Shown: positions 7,472-16,023 of the stretch, one piece after another | Layout of the letters: every line of letters begins with the position of its first letter | Position numbering within the stretch: position 1 is the first letter of the stretch | Origin: TMED88 sp964515335 | GTDB taxonomy: Bacteria; Myxococcota_A; UBA9160; UBA4427 | Length of the DNA stretch: 64,000 nt | NCBI GenBank assembly: GCA_964515335.1 | Contig: CAZETS010000001.1 | Span: 1-64,000 of the forward strand | Direction of reading: 5' to 3' | Notes under the pieces: model-generated | Database searches by the model: none | Seen by the model: only the letters and a program-made list of their open reading frames with translations | What the model was told of the DNA's origin: nothing | Program-made: the position numbers and the translations under genes

Positions 7472-9127
7472 CTAGCCCCAGCGCCCTCCCCTGTCCGCCT
7501 GCCGCGCCTGCTCGTCGCGAGTCGCATTCCCGGCCTCCTCCTCGACCCCGCCTCCGGATCCGCCAGCGCCCCCCGAGCCCGGCATGCCGTTCACGATCAC
7601 GTACGTGACCGCACCACCGACCAGGAAGAAAATCGTGACAGCGGCTGCCGCGATGCCCTGCCTGATCGCGCGTCGCGTCCGCTTGACGCGATCGGGCTCG
7701 AGGATGATCGACGGAATCGCGGCCAGTACAGGAAGGCTCGCGAGCTGCTGCAGGTCGCGAGTCTGATGAAGCGAGGTGTCGGCATTCTCGGCGATCAGGC
7801 CCGCGGCGGTGCCGAGGCCGACGCCGAGCAACATGCCCACCACCAGGATCAGCAGACGGTTGGGACTGCTGGGCCGCGGCGCGGGGAAGGCCGATTCGAG
7901 GATCCGGAACTGCTCACCGAGCTGCTTGCGCTCGAGGTTCGCCTGTACGTCCGCCTGCTGTCGGCGCTGGCTGAAGTCCAGATAGGACTGCCTGAGGTGG
8001 TCGTAACGCCGCTCCAACGCGTCGAGCCGCTCCTGCACGGCGGGCGTCGCCGCGATGCGGTCCTGCACGGTGACGAGCTGCTCGCCCAGGCGCTCGATCT
8101 CCTGCCTGGCCGCCCCGGCGCGCAGCTCGGCGCGCCGCTGCTCCGACTTGGCGTTCTGCTCGGCGTACGAATCCGATCCCCCGCTGCCGTCGGGTGACTC
8201 CTCGAGGCGACTCTTCAACATCGCGATCTCGTGGGTCGTGCTGGAGACGTCCGGATGCTTGTCGGTGAAGCCCTTCGATCGCATCATGCCGAGTTCGGTC
8301 TCGAGCTGCTTCAGCCGGTACTGCGGGCTCGTCGTGTCGTTCGGCGCCGACAGCGACACAGCGGCGATGACCTGATTCTTCCAGAAAGCCTCGTCGCTCT
8401 CGGCTACGTCGAGCGAGCGGCGCGCCTCGCGCAGCTGGCCGGCGACGGTCTGCAGGATCCGCTGATTGGTCGCGAGATCTTCCGGCAGCTGCCCGGCGTT
8501 CTCGGCCTTCACATCCTTGATCCGCGCTTCCATCTGCACGAGCTGCTGAGTAAGTGACTCGATCGAGTCCTCCATGAAGTCGAGGCTCTGCTGGGACACC
8601 TCCACGCGTGCCTGGATGTTCGCCTCGAGGAAGTCGTTCGCGATGCTCTGAGCAACCACCGCTGCCGTCTCCGCGTTCCTCGACCGGTAGTGGATCTTGA
8701 AGGTGTTGAACTCGACGTCACGAACGTTGCGCTGGTCGGCCTCGAGCTCGCTCAAGACAGGCTCGACGGAGACGCGGCTGCGCATCAGGTCGATCACCTC
8801 CTGACGCTGCATCTGGCGCGACTCTTCGGGATAGAGGTCGTACTTGTCGATCATCCGTGACAGGCGCTGGCGGCTCAGGATCTGCGCCGTCATGATGCCG
8901 AGGCGCTCCTTCAGATCGCTCTCGCGAACGCCCGCGCGGACGAGCTGGTCGTCGACCGACTGCGGCTCGACGAGAATCGTCGCGTACGACGTGTATTGGT
9001 TCGGCAAGGCCATCGCGACCCAGTACATGACCAGGATCACGCCGCCGGCGACGATCGCCATCAGCTTGCCGCGGCGCCGAACCACCCCGGAGAGATCCGA
9101 GATCTGCAGCCCTTGCTGGGAATTCAT
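7472..9127 (-). CDS. XrtA-locus polysaccharide chain-length determinant (Wzz-like)
   Basis: An inner-membrane co-polymerase that sets polymer length and partners the BY-kinase. The 551-residue protein has an N-terminal transmembrane helix at about 22-42, a Wzz-type periplasmic segment (YTSYATILVEPQSV), a long region predicted by eye to be coiled coil (residues about 160-430), a PxxP-like stretch (PAPRPSSPNRLL) before the second part of the membrane domain, and a final transmembrane helix at about 491-512. The last 39 residues are glycine-rich and acidic and look disordered. A tyrosine-kinase domain is absent; that function is encoded separately two genes downstream. Confidence 0.9.
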   Translation of the reverse strand: MNSQQGLQISDLSGVVRRRGKLMAIVAGGVILVMYWVAMALPNQYTSYATILVEPQSVDDQLVRAGVRESDLKERLGIMTAQILSRQRLSRMIDKYDLYPEESRQMQRQEVIDLMRSRVSVEPVLSELEADQRNVRDVEFNTFKIHYRSRNAETAAVVAQSIANDFLEANIQARVEVSQQSLDFMEDSIESLTQQLVQMEARIKDVKAENAGQLPEDLATNQRILQTVAGQLREARRSLDVAESDEAFWKNQVIAAVSLSAPNDTTSPQYRLKQLETELGMMRSKGFTDKHPDVSSTTHEIAMLKSRLEESPDGSGGSDSYAEQNAKSEQRRAELRAGAARQEIERLGEQLVTVQDRIAATPAVQERLDALERRYDHLRQSYLDFSQRRQQADVQANLERKQLGEQFRILESAFPAPRPSSPNRLLILVVGMLLGVGLGTAAGLIAENADTSLHQTRDLQQLASLPVLAAIPSIILEPDRVKRTRRAIRQGIAAAAVTIFFLVGGAVTYVIVNGMPGSGGAGGSGGGVEEEAGNATRDEQARQADRGGRWG

Positions 9128-9181
9128 GCCTTTTCGCCTTTTCGAATCGGTTCTTCCGACACGGGGTCGGCCTACCGCGTT

Positions 9182-10705
9182 CTAGAGCTTGTACGGGTCG
9201 AACTCGTAGACGTACGAAACACTGCCCGTGAAATTGTCGAATGCGGACTCGGGGCCGAGCGGATTCTCCTGAGACTGGTTGTAGTACTGGAACCGGAATT
9301 GCAGACTCGAGTGCTCGCCCAACTGCCGCGTGAGGTCGACATCGACCACACCAGCCCGCAACTTGAAATTCGAAATCCGCTGTGTGGCAACGATCGAATT
9401 CGACTCGGCGAGGAGCAGTCCGCTCCCAGCGGAAGTTTCGAATCCCGAGTTTCGGGCGGAGATCGTCGATCCGAGCAGAACCGAGGCGGACTCACGGAAC
9501 GTGTACACGCCGACCGCACCGAGCCTCCAGCGGTCGTTCAGAGAGTAGGTGAAGCGGCCGGAGACCGAGTTGAGGATCGTCGTCGCCCCCTGACCCGATC
9601 CGGCGTCCTCGTTCCGGACGAACGAGGCGGACGCGGAGCCGCGGCTGAATCGCCGTGTCAGGGAGAGGCTGACGAAATATGTGAAGGTCTCGCGCTTCTG
9701 ACCGAACAACACGCTCTGGCCGGGATCGACGGAGACGACGGTGGTGTCCGTGAGAAAGCCGGGCACGCCGACCACCGGCCCAAATACGGGACACGCGCCC
9801 AGCAGCGGCTGACCCAGCACCTGCGCACACACGGGTGCCGCGGGCGCGATCGCGTCGCCCCAGATCCGCCCACAGGGCCCGTCCGGACAGATGACGGGAT
9901 CGGATTCGATCGGGTCGAAGCGGCTGACGACCTGCGGTGACGGCTCCGACTGCCGGGTGAGAACACTCGCCGGACCGCCAGTCGCCCTGAACTGGATGCT
10001 TGGAGTGATGTCGTAATCGAGCACCGCATTCACGTTGAGCGTGGTCGAAAACGACGCAGGCGACGACGGGCCCTCGGCGAAGGCGCGGTACTGGGCGGTG
10101 CCGTTCAGGCCCACGACGAGCCGCTCGAACGGCGCGTGCGTGACCTGCAGCTCGCCGCCCAGACTCTGGTTGTCGATGTTGCCCAGGTTCGTGTAGTCCC
10201 AGCGGCCGTACTCGAGCGACACGGTCCCGACCGTCGTGGCCGAGAATCCGTGATCGAGGGCGGCATTCACCATGAAGCGCTGACTCGTGCCGTCGTCGTT
10301 CGCAACGATCAGCGGTTGACCCGTAATGTCCAGCAGGCCTGCGGTGCGGATCGTGCGGGTCCGGCTGAAGTCGGCCGTGAGCCGCACGGTGTCCCGCGCG
10401 TTGAATCTGTAGGACCCCCTCCCCCTGATGAGGTGGTCGACGCCGTCGATGCCTTCGGTCTCGAAGTAATTCGTATAGCGCGGGCGGTACTCCAGATCGT
10501 AGGTGAAGTCCGAATCGGACTGGAAAAACGTAATCGTCGGCGTGAGGACGTACGTTCCGTCCCTCGTCGGGGACGTGGGACTACGCAGCACGTTGCTCTG
10601 GACCCCGAGCCCGTTCTCGACGCCGATCTGCACCTCATGCGCCTTCGCCGGGGCGAGGGTGCACATCAACAGACACCAGACGAGCGAGAGAATTCGAAGC
10701 CGCAC
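9182..10705 (-). CDS. PEP-CTERM-locus outer-membrane beta-barrel protein
   Basis: A 507-residue exported protein with a clear signal peptide (LSLVWCLLMCTLAPAKAHE). The rest alternates polar and hydrophobic residues in short strands, such as DFTYDLEYRPRYTNYF, typical of a transmembrane beta-barrel. It ends in SVSYVYEFDPYKL, a strand-like C-terminus. Position between the Wza-like lipoprotein and the Wzz-like gene matches the uncharacterised outer-membrane protein family known from PEP-CTERM/EPS loci. A likely role is an outer-membrane pore for the polymer, since the export lipoprotein here is short. A four-cysteine insertion near residues 265-310 (SDPVICPDGPCGRIWG and following) is unusual for a barrel and may form disulfide-bonded loops. 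Confidence 0.85.
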   Translation of the reverse strand: MRLRILSLVWCLLMCTLAPAKAHEVQIGVENGLGVQSNVLRSPTSPTRDGTYVLTPTITFFQSDSDFTYDLEYRPRYTNYFETEGIDGVDHLIRGRGSYRFNARDTVRLTADFSRTRTIRTAGLLDITGQPLIVANDDGTSQRFMVNAALDHGFSATTVGTVSLEYGRWDYTNLGNIDNQSLGGELQVTHAPFERLVVGLNGTAQYRAFAEGPSSPASFSTTLNVNAVLDYDITPSIQFRATGGPASVLTRQSEPSPQVVSRFDPIESDPVICPDGPCGRIWGDAIAPAAPVCAQVLGQPLLGACPVFGPVVGVPGFLTDTTVVSVDPGQSVLFGQKRETFTYFVSLSLTRRFSRGSASASFVRNEDAGSGQGATTILNSVSGRFTYSLNDRWRLGAVGVYTFRESASVLLGSTISARNSGFETSAGSGLLLAESNSIVATQRISNFKLRAGVVDVDLTRQLGEHSSLQFRFQYYNQSQENPLGPESAFDNFTGSVSYVYEFDPYKL

Positions 10706-10714
10706 GCGCTTGCT

Positions 10715-11335
10715 CTAGTCCGGAACGACAACCGTATCACCCGGCATCAAGACGATGTTCGAGTCGGGCGCTTTACCGGCAACGTACGCCCCGTAGTTGA
10801 ATCGGTAGGAGACGAGATCCCCGTCCGCAGGCCGCAGCACGCGAATGTCGCTCTTCTTCGCCCAGTTACTGAAGCCACCCATTTCGGCGATGGCCTCCAT
10901 CACCCGAGTCTCCTTGTCGAGCGGAACGTTCCCCGAGCGAACCACCGCGCCCACCACGGTCGCGACGCGGCTGTTCGCCTGCAGGACGATCACGGTCACG
11001 TCGGGCGCGGCAATGAACTCGGAGAGGCGCTCGCTGATCAGCTCCTTGAGCTCGGTCGGCGTCAGTCCCTCGGCCTGGATGTCGTCGAGCAGCGGCACCG
11101 AGATCTTGCCGTCGCTGCGGACCGGCACGTCGACGGAGAGCTCGGGGTTCTTCCACACGCTGATCCTCACCAGATCGGGGATACCGATCACGTAGGGCTC
11201 GCGGAGGCCGGCCTGCACGGTGGGCGGCAGCTCCGCGCCGGGCCGCGCGCAGGCCATGAGCGCGAGCAGGCAGCCCATCAGGGCGGCGACCAGGGTGGTA
11301 CGGGCGAGGCGGAATCGCATCGAGGTCTCCATCAC
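10715..11335 (-). CDS. polysaccharide export lipoprotein (Wza/EpsE-like, short form)
   Basis: A periplasmic export protein of the polysaccharide biosynthesis/export family. It has a lipoprotein signal with lipobox LLALMAC, the export domain beginning YVIGIPDLVRISVWKNPEL, and one SLBB-type segment (TVVGAVVRSGNVPLD) ending in LMPGDTVVVPD. At about 200 residues it is the short PEP-CTERM-locus form without the outer-membrane-spanning helix of Wza. That fits a partnership with the barrel protein encoded 9 bp downstream. The true start may be the internal ATG at 11320 (MRFRLART), five codons in, which gives a better signal peptide. Confidence 0.92.
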   Translation of the reverse strand: MMETSMRFRLARTTLVAALMGCLLALMACARPGAELPPTVQAGLREPYVIGIPDLVRISVWKNPELSVDVPVRSDGKISVPLLDDIQAEGLTPTELKELISERLSEFIAAPDVTVIVLQANSRVATVVGAVVRSGNVPLDKETRVMEAIAEMGGFSNWAKKSDIRVLRPADGDLVSYRFNYGAYVAGKAPDSNIVLMPGDTVVVPD

Positions 11336-11433
11336 TAGAGTTCAGCGGACGAGCGCGGCCCTGACTTGCGAGACCTTCGATCTCGCTTGCAGCGGGTGCA
11401 CGGCGTCAGAGCCCAGGCTCCGACGCGCGCCCC

Positions 11434-12858
11434 CTAGCGGCCCTCGCTCAATCCGTTCTCCTTCATCTTGTAGAGCAGGGCCTTGTAGCTGATCTGCAGC
11501 TTCCCGGCGGCTTCCTTGCGGTTCCAACGCGTCTGGTTGAGCACCCGCTCGATCACCTTCTTCTCGGCTATCTGAGCGGCACGCTTCGAGATTGCCTTGA
11601 GGTCGAGTCCCTCGCCGCCCTGGAGGTCGGCGCCGAGAACGTCGACGTCGAATACGTCGTCGCCCGACGCCGCCTCGGGCGAAGACGGCGCCGTCTGATT
11701 CTGGATCTCCTGGAGCACCGCGTTCTCGTTCCCGAGCACGACCATCCGCTTGATCATGTTCTCGAGCTCGCGGACGTTGCCGGGCCAGTGATATGACAGC
11801 AGCACCTGCATGGTCTCCTCTGACAGGTGCTTGACGTTCTTGCCGTATTGCTCGTTGTACATCTGCAGGAAGTGCTCGGTGAGCAGCGGCAACGCGTCGA
11901 GACGGTCGCGAAGCGGCGGCAGATGGATGGTGACCACGTTCAGGCGGTAGTAGAGGTCCTCGCGGAACTCCCCCTCTCTGACGGCCTCTTCGAGGTTGCG
12001 GTTCGTCGCGGCGATGATCCGGGTGTCCACCTTCACGTCGGCCTCGCCGCCGAGGCGCGAGAACTCGCCGTCCTGCAGCACTTGCAGGAGCTTCGCCTGC
12101 AGGCCCGGGGCCATCTCGCTGATCTCGTCGAGGAAGATCGTGCCGCCGTTCGCATACTCGAACTTGCCGAGCTTGCGCTTCTGGGCGCCGGTGAACGCCC
12201 CCCTCTCGAAGCCGAAGAGCTCGCTCTCGAGCAGCTCGGAGGGCAAAGCGGCACAGTTGACCTTCACGAAGTTCCGATCGCGCCTGTCGCCGAGCTGGTA
12301 GAGGGCCCGGGCCACCACCTCCTTGCCCGTGCCGCTCTCGCCGCGGATCAGCACCGTGATGTCGGTGTCTGCGACCTGCTCGACGATCTCGCGCACATCC
12401 TTCATCTTGGGGCTGTCGCCGCCGAGCAACAGGCCGTCGGCCTCGCTGCGCACGCGACCGCGCAGGTTGACGACCTCCTCCTTGAGGGCGTGGTTCTCGA
12501 GGGCCTTGCGGAAGGCGAGCTCGAGCTCCTCCACCTCGAAGGGCTTGCGCAGGAAGTCGGACGCGCCGAGCCGCATCGCCTCGACGATGGTGCGCGCCTG
12601 CCCGTGGCCGGACAGCATGATGACGGGCACCTCGGGCAGGTGCTGCTTGAGGTGGCGCAGCGTCTCGAGTCCGTCCATGCCGGGCAGGATGGCGTCGAGG
12701 GTCACCATGTCGGGCCGCGTCTCGTCGAGATGCTCGAGCGCCTCCTCGCCGTCCGCGGCCGCGAATACCCGGTAGCCCTGCCGCGTGGCGAGCGCCTGCA
12801 GGTACTCCCGGATCCCCGGGTCGTCGTCGATCACCAGTACTCGAAACTGCTCGCTCAT
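11434..12858 (-). CDS. prsR: PEP-CTERM-box sigma54 response regulator
   Basis: An NtrC-type response regulator, 474 residues. The N-terminal receiver domain has phosphoacceptor context DMVTLDAILPGMDG and the conserved lysine in FLRKPF. The AAA+ domain has Walker A GESGTGKE, the sigma54 contact loop GAFTGA and the arginine-finger region. The C-terminal Fis-type HTH contains RWNRKEAAGKLQISYKALL. All activation motifs are intact. The start at 12858 is where the receiver begins (MSEQFRVLVIDDD); longer in-frame readings are arginine-rich. It is the first gene of the leftward operon and faces wecB across a 481-bp intergenic hub. The cognate kinase PrsK is not in the window. Confidence 0.93.
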   Translation of the reverse strand: MSEQFRVLVIDDDPGIREYLQALATRQGYRVFAAADGEEALEHLDETRPDMVTLDAILPGMDGLETLRHLKQHLPEVPVIMLSGHGQARTIVEAMRLGASDFLRKPFEVEELELAFRKALENHALKEEVVNLRGRVRSEADGLLLGGDSPKMKDVREIVEQVADTDITVLIRGESGTGKEVVARALYQLGDRRDRNFVKVNCAALPSELLESELFGFERGAFTGAQKRKLGKFEYANGGTIFLDEISEMAPGLQAKLLQVLQDGEFSRLGGEADVKVDTRIIAATNRNLEEAVREGEFREDLYYRLNVVTIHLPPLRDRLDALPLLTEHFLQMYNEQYGKNVKHLSEETMQVLLSYHWPGNVRELENMIKRMVVLGNENAVLQEIQNQTAPSSPEAASGDDVFDVDVLGADLQGGEGLDLKAISKRAAQIAEKKVIERVLNQTRWNRKEAAGKLQISYKALLYKMKENGLSEGR

Positions 12859-13031
12859 CGCCTGCCGCTCTCCCGCCCGGACGTGCGCGGCCAACTCGCG
12901 TCGTGGATCCCGCCTTCGCAGAACCTCGTCGGTCACCGGGTACGCCCCACCTGCGCTCGACCTGCCAGCCAATGGCCCGCGCGCTACTCATCGAACAGCG
13001 CCGGCCAGGCAGATCACTTCTTCGCTAGTGT

Positions 13032-13073
13032 GGAAAAGAATTCCTGTTTTGGGAAGAACGATCTCCTCTAGGA
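13032..13073. promoter_or_regulatory. GGAA/TTCC palindrome cluster, candidate operator
   Basis: Three overlapping or adjacent inverted repeats: GGAA-N5-TTCC at 13032-13044 (with a central GAATTC), TTCC-N7-GGAA at 13041-13055, and TCCT-CT-AGGA at 13064-13073. Such a cluster between divergent operons, next to a gene for an NtrC-like activator, looks like an enhancer or operator. Binding by PrsR is inference only. Confidence 0.45.
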
Positions 13074-13126
13074 AAATCCGTTCTCTCTTCGGTTCAACGA
13101 CCGATATACTGTTCCAGAATTGCGAG

Positions 13127-13140
13127 GCAAACTGCACACC
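13127..13140 (-). promoter_or_regulatory. weak sigma54-like -24/-12 element
   Basis: On the minus strand, GG (13140-13139), ten bases, then GC (13128-13127) within CGGTGTGCAGTTTGCC. The GG-N10-GC spacing and the TTGC of the -12 box match the sigma54 consensus, but the -24 box is poor beyond GG. It would give prsR a leader of about 260 nt. Confidence 0.25.
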
Positions 13141-13339
13141 GAAGGGCCTACCGATCCCCCGGGGCGCCTACGCCGGAGTCGCCTGAATGCTCTTTCCCCG
13201 GGGGCAACTTGGCGGACCGAGAGATTTAACGAACCTCGGGTCAAGTGAACGGCCTCACACGACCGACGATCAATACGCAGAGCCTTCCCCCGCCCGCACC
13301 GAACGGCCGGAGCCCGGGAGTGCGAGGAGCAGCCATTCC

Positions 13340-14467
13340 ATGACGAGCGAGGGTCCGAGCGACCGGGCGCGCGGGCACCGGGTCCTGGTGGTCGCCGGGG
13401 CGCGGCCCAACTTCATGAAGGTCGCGCCGCTGCTGCGCCGCATGCACGCCCGGGACGACTTCGATCCGATCCTCGTCCACACCGGTCAGCACTACGACGC
13501 GGCCATGTCCGAGGGCTTCTTTCGCGACCTCGGCATCCCCGAGCCCGACGTCAACCTCGGTGTCGGCTCGGGGAGCCACGCCGAGCAGACCGGGCAGGTG
13601 CTGATCAAGATCGAGCAGCTGATCGTCGAGCACCGGCCCGACGCGGTGTTGGTGGTCGGCGACGTCAACTCGACGCTCGCCGCCACGCTCGCCGCCGTGA
13701 AGCTCCACGTCCCGGTCGCTCACGTCGAGGCCGGCCTGCGCTCGGGCGACCGCGAGATGCCCGAGGAGATCAACCGGGTCATGACCGACGCGGTCTCGAC
13801 CTGGCTCTTCGTCACCGAAGAGGCGGGACAGGACAACCTGCTCAGGGAGGGCGTCGCGGCGGAGCGCGTCCATCTCGTCGGCAACGTGATGATCGACACC
13901 CTGCTCGGCCACCTCGAGCGCGCCCGGGCACTCGACACCCCGGAGCGACTCGGGCTCGAGCCCGGCCGGTTCGCGCTCCTCACCCTGCACCGCCCTTCCA
14001 ACGTCGATGACCCCGCGAAGCTCCGGGGACTGTTCGACGCCCTCGAGCGCATCCACAGCGAGCTGCCGATCGTGTTCCCCGTGCATCCGCGGACGAGAGC
14101 CGCCATCGAGGAGCGCCTGGGCGGCTCCGCGCCGGCCCTGTGGCTCACAGAGCCTCTCGGCTACCTTGATTTCCTTCGACTGATGGCGGATGCCCGACTC
14201 GTGCTCACCGACTCGGGCGGAATCCAGGAGGAGACCACGGTGCTCGGCGTGCCCTGCCTGACGCTGCGCGAGAACACCGAGCGCCCGGTAACGGTGAGCG
14301 AGGGAACCAACACGATCGTCGGCGGAGACCCGGAAGTGATCGTCGCGGAGGCTCGGCGCGTGCTCGAGAGCGGAGGCAAGAAGGGCCGCACGCCGAGGCT
14401 CTGGGACGGCCAGGCGGCCGAGCGCATCCTCGACGTGATGGCGCGCGACCTCGGGGGCGCAGCGTGA
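13340..14467 (+). CDS. wecB: UDP-N-acetylglucosamine 2-epimerase (non-hydrolysing)
   Basis: Interconverts UDP-GlcNAc and UDP-ManNAc in the cytoplasm. The 375-residue product has the family blocks ARPNFMKVAPLL, VVGDVNSTLAATLAA, HVEAGLRSGDREMPEE, TLHRPSNVDD and DSGGIQEE plus the RENTERPVTV segment, covering the allosteric and catalytic residues. The start at 13340 is preceded by GAGGAG at 13324-13329 and coincides with the beginning of conserved sequence; a 51-codon in-frame extension upstream is low-complexity. First gene of the rightward operon. Its stop overlaps the xrtA GTG start. It suggests ManNAc, or the ManNAcA made from it, in the polymer, though no UDP-ManNAc dehydrogenase is seen besides Ugd. 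Confidence 0.95.
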   Translation: MTSEGPSDRARGHRVLVVAGARPNFMKVAPLLRRMHARDDFDPILVHTGQHYDAAMSEGFFRDLGIPEPDVNLGVGSGSHAEQTGQVLIKIEQLIVEHRPDAVLVVGDVNSTLAATLAAVKLHVPVAHVEAGLRSGDREMPEEINRVMTDAVSTWLFVTEEAGQDNLLREGVAAERVHLVGNVMIDTLLGHLERARALDTPERLGLEPGRFALLTLHRPSNVDDPAKLRGLFDALERIHSELPIVFPVHPRTRAAIEERLGGSAPALWLTEPLGYLDFLRLMADARLVLTDSGGIQEETTVLGVPCLTLRENTERPVTVSEGTNTIVGGDPEVIVAEARRVLESGGKKGRTPRLWDGQAAERILDVMARDLGGAA

Positions 14468-15372
14468 CCCAGGAGCAGATTGCACTCGGCGCCCCGAGCG
14501 AGTCCGACTCGAAGCGGGCGCTGGCCTGGACGGTCGTCGGACTCGTCGTCGTCACGGGTGCCGTCCAGTTCCCCATCCTCAGCGCGATGGTGCACCACTG
14601 GCGCATCGACCCCGACTACTCCCACGGCTTCCTGATCGTCCCCCTCGCCCTCTACTTCGCCTACGAGCGTAAGTACGACCTCGAGGACGCGCCGATCGCC
14701 GGCAGCTGGTGGGGGATCGGGCTGCTCGCCATCGGCCTCGGGCTGCTCGCCATCGGGCAGCTCGGCAGCCTGCTCACGCCGCTGCGGGCCGGTTTCGTCT
14801 TCACGCTGATGGGCTTCGTGCTGCTGATGCTCGGCTGGGCGGTGTTCCGCATCCTCTTCTTCCCGATGGCCTTCCTGCTGCTGATGGTGCCACTCCCGCA
14901 GTCGGTCGTGAACGTCATCGCCTTCCCGCTGCAGCTCATCGCGGCGAATTGGGCCGTCTCGGCCCTGCAGATGACCGGCATGCCGGTGCTCCTCGAGGGC
15001 AACATCATCCACCTCGCCAAGGGCGACCTCTTCGTCGCCGAGGCGTGCAGCGGACTCCGGTCGCTGATGGCGCTGCTGGCGCTCGGCGTCGTGTTCGCGC
15101 ACTTCTTCCGTCGCGGGCATCGGGTCCAGCAGATCGTGTTGGTCGCGTCGACGATTCCGATCGCGATCTTCGTGAACGCGATCCGCGTCGCGCTGACGGG
15201 CTTCCTCGCCCACTCGTACGGGCTCGAGGTGGCCGGCGGCTTCATCCACGACTTCCAGGGACTGATCACGTTCTCGCTGGCGTTCGTCATCCTGCTCGGC
15301 GAGGCCAGGCTGCTCGAGCGATTCTTCGGCGGCGACCCGCTCACGCGGCCCGCCACGGGAGCCGACGCATGA
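14464..15372 (+). CDS. xrtA: exosortase A
   Basis: An integral-membrane protease/transpeptidase that processes C-terminal PEP-CTERM sorting signals. The 302-residue protein has about eight hydrophobic segments, and all three catalytic residues are visible: Cys195 in VAEACSGLRSL, Arg241 in NAIRVAL, and His262 in FIHDF. The GTG start overlaps the wecB stop (GTGA), and the stop overlaps the epsI ATG (ATGA). EpsI is a separate gene, whereas in many genomes it is fused to the exosortase. No PEP-CTERM substrate is encoded in this window, so targets must lie elsewhere. Assignment to type A rests on the full EPS context (PrsR, ATPase, BY-kinase, chain-length protein). Confidence 0.95.
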   Translation: MTQEQIALGAPSESDSKRALAWTVVGLVVVTGAVQFPILSAMVHHWRIDPDYSHGFLIVPLALYFAYERKYDLEDAPIAGSWWGIGLLAIGLGLLAIGQLGSLLTPLRAGFVFTLMGFVLLMLGWAVFRILFFPMAFLLLMVPLPQSVVNVIAFPLQLIAANWAVSALQMTGMPVLLEGNIIHLAKGDLFVAEACSGLRSLMALLALGVVFAHFFRRGHRVQQIVLVASTIPIAIFVNAIRVALTGFLAHSYGLEVAGGFIHDFQGLITFSLAFVILLGEARLLERFFGGDPLTRPATGADA

Positions 15373-16016
15373 TCCCCAAGCTCGCCGTCGCGCTGCTCTT
15401 CATCGGGCTGAACCTCTACGTCTACCGCTACTTCGCGAGCGAGGACTTCAAGCCCGAACGCGAGAGCTTCGCGACCTTTCCGCTGGTGATCGACGGCTGG
15501 CGCTGCAACGAGCCCGCCGACATGGGGGAGGACGTCCTGGGCAACCTGGGCGTCACCGACTACCTGCTCTGCGACTTCCACAACGACCAGAGTCGCGACT
15601 TCGCGAACGTCTACGTCGGCTACCACGCCTCGCAGACGCGGAACGTGGGCGGGAAGGAGAACCTCATCCACCCGCCCGAGCACTGCCTGCCCGGAAGCGG
15701 CTGGGACATCATCGCGAGCGAGATCGTCCCCGCCGACTGGGCGCCCGAGGGCGAGGCCAAGCGCGTCGTCATCGCCAAGGGCAACATGCGCAGCCTGGTC
15801 TACTTCTGGTACCAGTCACGCGGCCGCGTGATCGCCCGAAACCACGAGAAGGTGCTCTACATGTTCCTCGACCGGGCCACCACCCGGCGAACCGACGGCT
15901 CGCTGGTGCGATTCACGGTGCCGATCCTGCGCGGCGACGAGGATCGGGCCGAGCGCAGCTTCCGCGAACTGGCCGCGGGCATCGCGCCGCTCTTGCCCGA
16001 CTACGTTCCGAACTGA
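15369..16016 (+). CDS. epsI: exosortase-associated protein EpsI
   Basis: A 215-residue protein of the EpsI (DUF3485-type) family, found fused to or beside exosortases. It has one N-terminal membrane anchor (residues about 3-20) and an extracytoplasmic domain with the signature HPPEHCLPGSGW at 101-112 and VYFWYQSRGR. The biochemical role is unsettled; it is needed for EPS production in some bacteria. The ATG overlaps the xrtA stop. Confidence 0.93.
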   Translation: MIPKLAVALLFIGLNLYVYRYFASEDFKPERESFATFPLVIDGWRCNEPADMGEDVLGNLGVTDYLLCDFHNDQSRDFANVYVGYHASQTRNVGGKENLIHPPEHCLPGSGWDIIASEIVPADWAPEGEAKRVVIAKGNMRSLVYFWYQSRGRVIARNHEKVLYMFLDRATTRRTDGSLVRFTVPILRGDEDRAERSFRELAAGIAPLLPDYVPN

Positions 16017-16023
16017 CGCGCCC

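Larger units (their letters stand above)
12859..13339. promoter_or_regulatory. divergent regulatory region between prsR and wecB
   Basis: The segment separates the leftward export/sugar operon from the rightward wecB-xrtA operon, so both sets of promoters should be here. The part from about 13015 to 13135 is visibly richer in A+T than the surroundings. It holds a palindrome cluster (13032-13073), a TATACT hexamer at 13105-13110 on the plus strand with no good -35, and a weak sigma54-like element on the minus strand (13127-13140). Two G/C palindromes, near 13155 and 13195, flank the downstream part. No conserved reading frame was found in it. Confidence 0.6.

Noticed and set aside
9182..10705. 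PEP-CTERM tail on the outer-membrane protein
   Set aside because: The C-terminus is a beta-strand ending, with no Pro-Glu-Pro, hydrophobic helix or basic end.
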